A stretch of DNA of 64,000 bases from JAYREN01 sp963663375 (GTDB taxonomy: Bacteria; Acidobacteriota; Holophagae; Holophagales; Holophagaceae): the NCBI GenBank assembly GCA_963663375.1, contig OY760195.1, positions 3,038,001 to 3,102,000 of the forward strand, given 5' to 3'. Under the pieces are notes generated by a model. The model had not been told where the DNA came from. It did no database searches and saw only the letters and a list, made by a program, of their open reading frames with translations. How positions within the stretch are numbered: the stretch's first letter is position 1; each line of letters starts with the position of its first letter. This document shows positions 17,922 through 24,906 of the stretch, piece by piece. A program made the position numbers and the translations under genes.

Positions 17922-18254
17922 TCAGGCCAGGGACTGGTAGGCGCTCTTGATCCGCGCGGTGACATGACCGCACACGAGATCACATACATTCTCGACAATA
18001 GGCTCAACTGGCTTGAAAAAAACGAGATTTCCAGAGGGATCCCGGGTTACCAGCCCAACCCTTACCAGCAGGGTGAGGTGTTTACTGGCGTTGGCCTGGG
18101 AGAGGCCGGTGCGCTCGGCGATGGAACCCTGGCAGAGGGGTTCCCGGGCGTCCATGAGGACCCTGAGGATCTTCAGCCGGGAGACATCCCCCAGGGAGCC
18201 GAAGATCTGGCTCACATCGCTGATGATCTGATCGGTGATCTGGGGATGATTCAT
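17922..18254 (-). CDS. ArsR-family transcriptional regulator
   Basis: A 110-residue winged-helix repressor, autoregulating the pump operon that follows. Visible are the helix DVSRLKILRVLMD, the recognition helix SQANASKHLTLL and the wing GLVTRDPSGNLVFF. Cysteines occur at the start of the HTH (EPLCQGSIAERTG) and near the C-terminus (VCDLVCGHV), which would allow thiol, persulfide or metal sensing as in SqrR/BigR-type relatives. The ATG at 18254 is preferred to an upstream TTG. The effector is not identifiable from sequence. Confidence 0.85.
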   Translation of the reverse strand: MNHPQITDQIISDVSQIFGSLGDVSRLKILRVLMDAREPLCQGSIAERTGLSQANASKHLTLLVRVGLVTRDPSGNLVFFKPVEPIVENVCDLVCGHVTARIKSAYQSLA

Positions 18255-18263
18255 TGTTTCACC

Positions 18264-18283
18264 ATACAACCATCAAGTTATAC
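18264..18283 (-). promoter_or_regulatory. Candidate ArsR operator overlapping the promoter
   Basis: An imperfect inverted repeat, ATACAAC-CATCAA-GTTATAC, lies just upstream of the regulator. On the minus strand it contains TATAAC, a possible -10, with TTGACA at 18297-18302 as a possible -35. The 14-bp spacer is shorter than usual, so the promoter call is tentative. Its position fits autoregulation. Confidence 0.45.
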
Positions 18284-18440
18284 GAACGAAAAAGTCTGTC
18301 AAGGGTTTCTTTTCGTGGTCCATCCACAGTGCTTCCCATTCGTAACCCCTGCTCAAATCCTGGAGTTCTGGGAAACTGGTGGCCTCGCTTGAACCTCTCT
18401 TCCCCTGGCCGATGCTGGGCCACGCTCTTCAGGAGTCGCC

Positions 18441-18950
18441 GTGAAGATCCTTTCCAAGACCATGCTGGGTGTTCTTGCATTGCTGGTGCCGGCAACGGGC
18501 TGCAAGAAAGAGAAGCCGGTCCAGCCACCCCTTACCGCTGCTCCTGCCGATGCCGTCCACGGCGGCATGGCGGGGATGGGGATGCCCGCGAAGAAGGAAT
18601 CCACCGTGGTGGTGCCCGAGTCCCTCAAGGGGCGCTGGAAGTCGGTGCGGATCGTTGTCCTAGAAACCGCCTCCCGGAAGGAGATTCCCTGCGTGGTGCC
18701 GGTGGGCTCGGATTTCAAGGTGCCGGGTACGGACCTGACCCTGAGGGTGGAGAATCTGCTCCCGGACTTCTCCATGGGTGGTGGGGTGATCACGTCCAAG
18801 TCGGACAAGCTGGAGAATCCCGCGGTGCAGGTGCGCATCCTTGAGGGCGGCAAGGAGACCTTCAAGGGCTGGATGTTCGCCAAGTTCCCGGATGCCCATC
18901 CCTTCGAACACCCCAAGTACTCGGCGCGATTGGTGGAATTCCTGCCCTGA
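18441..18950 (+). CDS. DUF2155-domain lipoprotein
   Basis: A 169-residue lipoprotein with a signal ending in LLVPATGC (cysteine 21). A flexible Pro/Ala/Met-rich stretch (GGMAGMGMPAKK) leads to a C-terminal domain with VRILEGGKETFKGWMFAKFP and HPFEHPKYSARLVEF, which matches DUF2155. That family has no known biochemical function. It is separate from the divergent ArsR gene and precedes rex by about 135 bp. Confidence 0.85.
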   Translation: MKILSKTMLGVLALLVPATGCKKEKPVQPPLTAAPADAVHGGMAGMGMPAKKESTVVVPESLKGRWKSVRIVVLETASRKEIPCVVPVGSDFKVPGTDLTLRVENLLPDFSMGGGVITSKSDKLENPAVQVRILEGGKETFKGWMFAKFPDAHPFEHPKYSARLVEFLP

Positions 18951-19033
18951 GACCGCGCCGGATCGGCGATTTCGCTGCCGTGTGATCATGGGCACTTCCA
19001 CCGGGAAGCGCCTTGACCTCGCCTTGAAATCAT

Positions 19034-19067
19034 TCGATAGTTTTGTATCGAGATCGATTTATCGATC
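19034..19067. promoter_or_regulatory. Two adjacent palindromes upstream of rex
   Basis: TCGATA-N6-TATCGA (19034-19051) is followed directly by GATCGAT-TT-ATCGATC (19052-19067), both perfect. They lie 19 bp before the rex start. A loose promoter (TTGAAA at 19024, TATCGA at 19046) overlaps them. They do not match the classical Rex box TTGTGAAnnnnTTCACAA, so the binding protein is unknown. Confidence 0.5.
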
Positions 19068-19085
19068 CTTCAACCCGGAGGCCTC

Positions 19086-19754
19086 ATGCGAGCGGAGTCG
19101 GTTCCCGAACCTACCCTGCGACGCCTACCCTCCTACTACCACTACCTCGTCCGCCTTCGGGAAAAAGGACAGGAGATGATCTCTGCCGCACAGATCGGCG
19201 AGGATCTGGGCGTGCACCATACCCAGGTTCGCAAGGATCTGGCCTTCACCGGCAGCCAGGGGCGCCCCAAGGTGGGCCACCGGGTGGCCGATCTGGTGGA
19301 TTCCATCGAGAGCTTTCTCAATTGGAACAACGCCACCGATGCTTTCCTGGTGGGAGTTGGACACCTGGGTACCGCGCTGCTCGGCTACGCCGGTTTCGAG
19401 CGGGCCGGGGTCAAGATCGTGGCGGCCTTCGATACCAATCCCCGGATGGTCGGCAAGAAGATCCAAGGCGTAACGGTCCTGCCGCTGGAAAAGCTCTCAG
19501 ACCTGGCCCGGCGCATGCACATCGGCATCGGCATCCTCACGGTACCAGCCGAAGTTGCGCAGGATGTGGCGGAAACCATGGTCGCCAGCGGGATCCAGGC
19601 CATCTGGAACTTCGCACCCACGATTCTCGACGTGCCCCGCGAGGTGATCGTGGAAAATGTTGCCCTTTATTCGAGCCTCGGTGTCCTCTCCCGAAAGCTC
19701 GCCGTTCACCGGAAGGCGATCCTCGCGACCGCCCCCGGCCCTGACCCGGCCTAA
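19086..19754 (+). CDS. rex: Redox-sensing transcriptional repressor Rex
   Basis: Rex binds DNA when NAD+ is high and leaves it when NADH rises, controlling fermentative and hydrogenase genes. The 222 residues show the winged-helix part with SYYHYLVRLREKG, ISAAQIGEDLGVHHTQVRKDLA, then a Rossmann domain with VGVGHLGTALLGY and the nicotinamide-pocket region IWNFAP. A strong ribosome site (GGAGG) precedes the ATG. It sits 150 bp before the hydrogenase operon on the same strand, so direct control of hydCBA is likely. Confidence 0.95.
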   Translation: MRAESVPEPTLRRLPSYYHYLVRLREKGQEMISAAQIGEDLGVHHTQVRKDLAFTGSQGRPKVGHRVADLVDSIESFLNWNNATDAFLVGVGHLGTALLGYAGFERAGVKIVAAFDTNPRMVGKKIQGVTVLPLEKLSDLARRMHIGIGILTVPAEVAQDVAETMVASGIQAIWNFAPTILDVPREVIVENVALYSSLGVLSRKLAVHRKAILATAPGPDPA

Positions 19755-19904
19755 TCGGGTCTCCACCCCGGTCCCTGGGGCCCCCAACAAACCGGCTCGC
19801 CCGGTTCGGCCCCCTCCGCTTCCGGGTTTCGACAGTCCTTAACGGTAGGACCTTCCCTCGGAAGGTCTGGATGATCTCTGCCCACAGGGCAAGGAGGCGA
19901 ACGC

Positions 19905-20411
19905 ATGCTCACAGCCGAACTCGAGGCCCCGCAGATTGCGCGGCAATTCACATCGGTGCTCCGCATCCTGGAGTCCTTCCATTTCGACAGCGCCAAGCTG
20001 GTACCCATCCTCCAGGCCGTGCAGGAGGAATATCGCTACCTGCCCGAGGAAGTTATGACCTTCGTGGCCACCGCCCTGGATATTCCCCCCGCGCGGGTCT
20101 TCGGCGTGGCGACCTTCTACAGCCACTTCGCCCTGGAGCCCAAGGGCAAGTACGTGGTCCGCATCTGCGATGGCACCGCCTGCCATGTGAAGGGCAGCCA
20201 GGACATCGTGGACGCCCTCACCGATCGCCTGAAGCTCCCCAAGGGCAAGAAGACCACCACCGACATGATGTTCACCCTGGAAACCGTGAGCTGCCTCGGG
20301 GCCTGCGGCCTGGCACCCGCCGTCGTCATCAACGAGGACGTGCATGGCCAGATGGACGCCGAACGCACCCGGGCCCTCATTGACCAGATCTGCACGGAGG
20401 AAGGCCGATGA
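19905..20411 (+). CDS. hydC: Hydrogenase subunit HydC (NuoE-like [2Fe-2S])
   Basis: A 168-residue NuoE-type subunit of a trimeric NAD-dependent (bifurcating-type) [FeFe]-hydrogenase. It has the four-helix N-terminal part (ILQAVQEEYRYLPEEVMTFVA, read as VQEEYRYLPEE), GVATFYSHF, and the thioredoxin-like [2Fe-2S] site with C-x4-C in CDGTACHVKGS and C-x3-C in SCLGACGLAP. AAGGAGG at 19891-19897 fixes the start. The gene overlaps hydB by four bases. Confidence 0.93.
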   Translation: MLTAELEAPQIARQFTSVLRILESFHFDSAKLVPILQAVQEEYRYLPEEVMTFVATALDIPPARVFGVATFYSHFALEPKGKYVVRICDGTACHVKGSQDIVDALTDRLKLPKGKKTTTDMMFTLETVSCLGACGLAPAVVINEDVHGQMDAERTRALIDQICTEEGR

Positions 20412-22318
20412 CCGCAACGACTGCCATGCTTGAACTGAACCTCGAAACCACCACCCAGGATTACCTGAAGGCGGAAAAACATTTCGCCCGTCGCGTGGTG
20501 ATCTGCGCCGGCACCGGCTGCATGGCCGGCGGCGCGCTGAAGGTGTTCAAGGCCCTCCACGAGCAGGCTCAGGCCAAGGGCATCAGCCTGGAGATCGAGC
20601 TGGACTACGAGGACAAGAAGGACAAGGCCGGCCTCCTCACCAAGAGCGGCTGCCAGGGCTTCTGCCAGATGGGCCCGCTGCTCTCCATCGAGCCCGATGG
20701 CATCCTCTACTGCTGCGTGAAGCCCGGCGACGTGCCCGAGATCATCGAAGGCGTGCAGAAGGGGCGGCTTGTAGAGCGTCTGCTCTACAAGGTCCCCGCC
20801 ACGGGCCAGGTCTGCAAGGGCCACGGTGACATCCCCTTCTACGCCCAGCAGCACCGCACGGTACTGAAGGCCTGCGGCAGTCTCGACCCCGAGAATCTCC
20901 GCGAGTACATCGCCCGAGGCGGCTACTTCGCGGCCCGCAAGGCGCTCACCACCATGACCGATCAGGACGTCTGCAAGGAGATCCTGGACGCCGGGCTGCG
21001 GGGTCGCGGCGGCGGTGGTTTCCCCACGGGCCGCAAGTGGGAGCTCACCCGCATCCAGCCCAAGGGCAAGAAGTACGTGGTGTGCAACGGCGACGAGGGC
21101 GATCCCGGCGCCTTCATGGACCGCTCGGTGATGGAGGGCAACCCCCACGCCGTCATCGAGGGCATGATGATCTGCGCCCGCGCCATCGGCGCCGATGAAG
21201 GCTACGTCTATGTTCGTGCCGAATATCCCCTGGCCGTGGCCCGGGTGCGCAAGGCCGTCAAGGATGCGGAAGAAGTGGGCCTCCTAGGCGACAACATCTT
21301 CGGCAGCGACCAGAGCTTCCGTGTGCATGTGATGGAAGGCGCCGGCGCCTTCGTCTGCGGCGAAGAAACGGCCCTCCTGGCCTCCATCGAGGGCAAGCGC
21401 GGCATGCCCATGCCCAAGCCGCCCTTCCCGGCGCAGTCGGGCCTCAACGGCAAGCCCACGGTCATCAATAACGTGGAAACGCTCGCTTCGGTGCCCCTCA
21501 TCCTGAGCAACGGTGCCGCCTGGTACCGCAGCATGGGCACGGAGAAGAGCCCCGGCACCAAGACCTTCGCCCTCACGGGCCACGTGGCCAACACGGGCCT
21601 CATCGAGGTGCCCTTCGGCGCCACCCTGCGCAAGATCGTGTTCGATGTGGGTGGTGGCGTCACCAAGAAGGGTGGCGTCATCGATAACGAGGCCTTCAAG
21701 GCCGTGCAGATCGGTGGTCCCTCCGGCGGCTGCCTCACCCGCGAGCATCTCGACCTGCCCATGGACTTCGACAGCCTCACCAGCATCGGCGCCATGGTGG
21801 GTTCCGGCGGTCTGGTGGTGATGAACCAGGACACCTGCATGGTGCGCATCGCCAAGTTCTTCATGCAGTTCACCCAGAACGAGAGCTGCGGCAAGTGCGT
21901 GCCCTGTCGGGAAGGCACGAAGCAGATGCTCGCACTGCTGGACGACATCACCGAGGGCCGGGCCACGGACGAAACGCTGCCTCTCCTGGAGCAGCTCGCG
22001 AAGAACGTGAAGATCGGCTCCCTCTGCGGCCTGGGCAAGACGGCTCCCAACCCGGTGCTCTCCACGCTCAAGCACTTCCGCGCCGAGTACGAGGCCCACG
22101 TCCACCGCAAGGTCTGCCCCAGCCGCGAGTGCAAGGCCCTCATGACGCCCGAGATCGATGCCGCCCTCTGCAAGGGTTGCACCCTCTGCGCCAAGAAGTG
22201 CCCCGTCGGTGCCATCCACGGCGAGCGCAAGGTCGCCCACACCATCGACGGTTTCACCTGCATCCGCTGCGGCGCCTGCGTCGACGCCTGCAAGTTCAAC
22301 GCGATTTCTGGGATCTGA
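20408..22318 (+). CDS. hydB: Hydrogenase subunit HydB (NuoF-like, FMN/NAD(H) site)
   Basis: A 636-residue flavoprotein subunit that exchanges electrons between NAD(H) and the hydrogenase. In order: a thioredoxin-like [2Fe-2S] domain (CAGTGCMAGG, then SGCQGFCQMGP); the NuoF core with FMN/NADH motifs GLRGRGGGGFPTGRKW and CNGDEGDPGAF; the [4Fe-4S] motif CGKCVPCREGT; and a C-terminal two-cluster ferredoxin (CKGCTLCAKKCPVGAI, CIRCGACVDACKFNAI). This layout is that of HydB of trimeric electron-bifurcating hydrogenases. Whether this one bifurcates cannot be proven from sequence. Confidence 0.93.
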   Translation: MTATTAMLELNLETTTQDYLKAEKHFARRVVICAGTGCMAGGALKVFKALHEQAQAKGISLEIELDYEDKKDKAGLLTKSGCQGFCQMGPLLSIEPDGILYCCVKPGDVPEIIEGVQKGRLVERLLYKVPATGQVCKGHGDIPFYAQQHRTVLKACGSLDPENLREYIARGGYFAARKALTTMTDQDVCKEILDAGLRGRGGGGFPTGRKWELTRIQPKGKKYVVCNGDEGDPGAFMDRSVMEGNPHAVIEGMMICARAIGADEGYVYVRAEYPLAVARVRKAVKDAEEVGLLGDNIFGSDQSFRVHVMEGAGAFVCGEETALLASIEGKRGMPMPKPPFPAQSGLNGKPTVINNVETLASVPLILSNGAAWYRSMGTEKSPGTKTFALTGHVANTGLIEVPFGATLRKIVFDVGGGVTKKGGVIDNEAFKAVQIGGPSGGCLTREHLDLPMDFDSLTSIGAMVGSGGLVVMNQDTCMVRIAKFFMQFTQNESCGKCVPCREGTKQMLALLDDITEGRATDETLPLLEQLAKNVKIGSLCGLGKTAPNPVLSTLKHFRAEYEAHVHRKVCPSRECKALMTPEIDAALCKGCTLCAKKCPVGAIHGERKVAHTIDGFTCIRCGACVDACKFNAISGI

Positions 22319-22329
22319 GGAACTGAGCG

Positions 22330-24372
22330 ATGACCAATGAGAAGACTCTGACCATCGATGGTTTCCGCGTCGGGATCGAAGCGGAAACGAACCTGCTCCA
22401 GGTGATCCGCAAGGCGCACATCGAGCTGCCCACCTTCTGCTACCACTCGGAACTCTCCGTGTATGGCGCCTGCCGCCTATGCATGGTGGAGGTGGAAGGG
22501 CGCGGCCTCGTCACGGCCTGCACCACCACTCCCGAGCCGGGCATGAAGGTGAAGACCCAGACTGTGGAAGTGCGCGAGCTCCGTAAGATGAACATCGAGC
22601 TCCTCCTCGCCAGCGGCAACCATGACTGCCCCACCTGCGGCAAGAGCGGTTCCTGCAAGCTCCAGTCCCTGGCCGAGCGCCTGGGCGTGGACAAGGTGCG
22701 CTTCAAGGCGCCCGTGGAAGAGAAGCCCCTGGACCTCACCAGTCCCAGCCTGATCCGCGACCCCAACAAGTGCATTCTCTGCGGCGACTGCGTGCGCTTC
22801 TGCTCCGAGATCCAGGGCATCGGCGTGCTGGACTTCACCCACCGCGGCTCCCAGTCCATGGTTTCCCCTGCCTTCAACAAGGGCCTGGCGGAAGTTGATT
22901 GCGTGGCCTGCGGCCAGTGCGCCGCCGTCTGTCCCGTGGGTGCCATCCTGGTGAAGACCGAGGTTGAGCGTGCCTACGCCGCCATCCAGGACCCCAAAAA
23001 GACCGTCGTGGTGCAGGTGGCTCCCGCCGTCCGCGCCGCCATTGGCGAGGCCTTCAATGCCGTCAACGACACCTTCACCATGGGCCGCATCGTCTCTGCC
23101 CTGCGTCGTCTGGGCTTCGATAAGGTCTACGACACGTCCTTCAGCGCCGATCTCACCATCTGGGAAGAGGCCACGGAGTACGTGAATCGCAAGCAGCAGG
23201 GCGGCGTCCTGCCCCTGATCACCAGCTGCTGCCCCGCCTGGGTGAAGATGGCCGAGCACGATTTCCCCGAGATCCTGCCCCACATCTCCTCCTGCCGCAG
23301 CCCCCAGCAGATGTTTGGCAGCCTCGCCAAGGAGATCCTCCCCAAGGACCTGGGCGTCGCCCGGGAAGACCTGGTGGTGGTGAGCATCATGCCCTGCACC
23401 GCCAAGAAGTTCGAGGCGGCCCGGGAAGAGTTCAAGGTGAATGGCAATCCCGATGTGGATCTGGTGCTGACCACCCAGGAATTGGCGCGGATGATCCAGG
23501 ATGCCGGCATCCTCTTCCCCGAGCTGCCCGTGGACAGTCTGGATCAGCCCTTCGGCACCAAGACCGGCGCCGGTGTCATCTTCGCCAACTCTGGTGGTGT
23601 GACGGAGGCCGTGATCCGCTACGCGGCCGGTCGTCTAGGCGAGGACAACCCCGCCATCGAGGAGGTGCGCGCGGAGAAGAATCGCCGTGAGTTCACCGCT
23701 TCGACGCCCCTGGGCGAGATCAAGATGGCCGTGGTCCACGGTCTGGCCAAGGCCAAGGAATTGGTTCAGGAGATCAAGGCCGGCAAAAGCGATGTGGAGT
23801 TCGTGGAGATCATGGCCTGCCCCGGCGGCTGCATCGGCGGCGCCGGTCAGCCCGTCACCCACTCCGCGGCCACCCGCCGTCACCGCACCCAGGTCATCCG
23901 GGACGTGGACACCACTCACGACGCCCACTGCCCCCAGGAGAACCACGTCATCAAGGATCTCTACCGCGAGCGTCTGGGCGAGCCCAATGGCCACGAGGCC
24001 CATCGCCTGCTCCACACCCACTACCACAGCCGCAAGCGCATCGAAGGTGATGGTATCTCCCTCTCGGAGATCACCGGCACCGCCAAGATTCCCGTGAGTG
24101 TCTGCATCGGCACTGCCTGCCACCTCCGCGGCGCCCAGGATCTCCTCAAGCGGGTCCTGAAGCACGTGGACGAGGCGGAGCTCGACGAGTGCTTCGACAT
24201 CAAGGCCACCTTCTGCATGGAGAACTGCGACCGCGGCCCCTCCGTGCGGGTGAACGGCCACCTGCTGCGTCGCGCCACCTTCGAGATGGTCCGGGACACC
24301 CTGGCCAGTGCCGCAGCGGGCGAACTGCCTGCGGTGGAAGTCGAATCGGATTGCGGCTGCGCCGCCCACTGA
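22330..24372 (+). CDS. hydA: [FeFe]-hydrogenase catalytic subunit HydA (group A3-like)
   Basis: The 680-residue catalytic subunit makes or uses H2. It has an N-terminal [2Fe-2S] ferredoxin domain (CYHSELSVYGACRLC), a His-Cys3 cluster (HDCPTCGKSGSC), and two [4Fe-4S] clusters (CILCGDCVRFC, CVACGQCAAVCPVG). The H-cluster domain carries TSCCPAW (298-304), MPCTAKK (354-360) and ACPGGCIGGAGQP (496-508), all intact. An extra C-terminal thioredoxin-like [2Fe-2S] domain follows, with cysteines near 592, 597, 629 and 633. It is 11 bp after hydB. Maturases HydE, HydF and HydG are not in this window. Confidence 0.95.
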   Translation: MTNEKTLTIDGFRVGIEAETNLLQVIRKAHIELPTFCYHSELSVYGACRLCMVEVEGRGLVTACTTTPEPGMKVKTQTVEVRELRKMNIELLLASGNHDCPTCGKSGSCKLQSLAERLGVDKVRFKAPVEEKPLDLTSPSLIRDPNKCILCGDCVRFCSEIQGIGVLDFTHRGSQSMVSPAFNKGLAEVDCVACGQCAAVCPVGAILVKTEVERAYAAIQDPKKTVVVQVAPAVRAAIGEAFNAVNDTFTMGRIVSALRRLGFDKVYDTSFSADLTIWEEATEYVNRKQQGGVLPLITSCCPAWVKMAEHDFPEILPHISSCRSPQQMFGSLAKEILPKDLGVAREDLVVVSIMPCTAKKFEAAREEFKVNGNPDVDLVLTTQELARMIQDAGILFPELPVDSLDQPFGTKTGAGVIFANSGGVTEAVIRYAAGRLGEDNPAIEEVRAEKNRREFTASTPLGEIKMAVVHGLAKAKELVQEIKAGKSDVEFVEIMACPGGCIGGAGQPVTHSAATRRHRTQVIRDVDTTHDAHCPQENHVIKDLYRERLGEPNGHEAHRLLHTHYHSRKRIEGDGISLSEITGTAKIPVSVCIGTACHLRGAQDLLKRVLKHVDEAELDECFDIKATFCMENCDRGPSVRVNGHLLRRATFEMVRDTLASAAAGELPAVEVESDCGCAAH

Positions 24373-24405
24373 TTCCGGGCAATACCCCCGTGGAATACCT
24401 CCGTT

Positions 24406-24453
24406 AATCCCTGTTCACGACCGGCCTTCGTGGGCCGACCGTGGGCAGGGATT
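24406..24453 (+). other. Structured intergenic hairpin after hydA
   Basis: Outer arms AATCCCTG / CAGGGATT enclose an inner stem CGGCC / GGCCG. It is not followed by a T run, so it is more likely a processing or stability element, or a weak Rho-independent signal, than a strong terminator. Upstream, AATACC(C/T)CCGT occurs twice (24381 and 24394). Confidence 0.45.
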
Positions 24454-24512
24454 CGGGTAGACCGGGCGGGGCCTCCAGTCGTGCCAGTCCCTCCAAGGTT
24501 CCTCGACTTTCG

Positions 24513-24803
24513 ATGGAGACGTCCGTGCTGAATGACCCTTCGAAGGAACATGAGATCGTCGTCTGCATGGGCAGCGCCTGCTTTTCCCGAGGCAATGCCG
24601 ACACCGTCCCGGTGATCCAGGCCTTCCTTCAGGCCCGGGGGCTGGAACATGCGGTCAAAGTCACAGGCACCCTCTGCCAAGATCAATGTCGGCAGGGGCC
24701 CAATCTGTGTATCGACGGGGCCTGCCACTGCGGGGTTCATCCCGCAGCCTTGCCGGAGCTCCTGGAGGAGCGTCTGGGGTCCGCCGGAGGGATCCTGAAA
24801 TGA
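24513..24803 (+). CDS. Small [2Fe-2S] thioredoxin-like ferredoxin
   Basis: A protein of about 96 residues with the thioredoxin-like ferredoxin pattern: C-x4-C in VCMGSACFSRGN and C-x3-C in LCQDQCRQGPN. A further CHC lies near the C-terminus. It probably carries electrons between the hydrogenase subunits, or to the sensory hydrogenase encoded next. The ATG at 24513 is used here, but a GTG at 24525 has a better placed GGAG and may be the true start. It lies about 140 bp after hydA and 100 bp before the next gene. Confidence 0.8.
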   Translation: METSVLNDPSKEHEIVVCMGSACFSRGNADTVPVIQAFLQARGLEHAVKVTGTLCQDQCRQGPNLCIDGACHCGVHPAALPELLEERLGSAGGILK

Positions 24804-24906
24804 CTGGAGCTACCGCGAAGGATGCGAGAGGTCGTGATACCTGGGGGGGGAATCCTTTGGAATCGCGGGTCTGGTATTCTTCGCGGTTTCATTTCGGGGC
24901 CCGGCC

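Noticed and set aside
19755..19904. Classical Rex box before hydC
   Set aside because: No TTGTGAA-type half-sites found; only a GACCTTCC/GGAAGGTC hairpin at 19849-19867.
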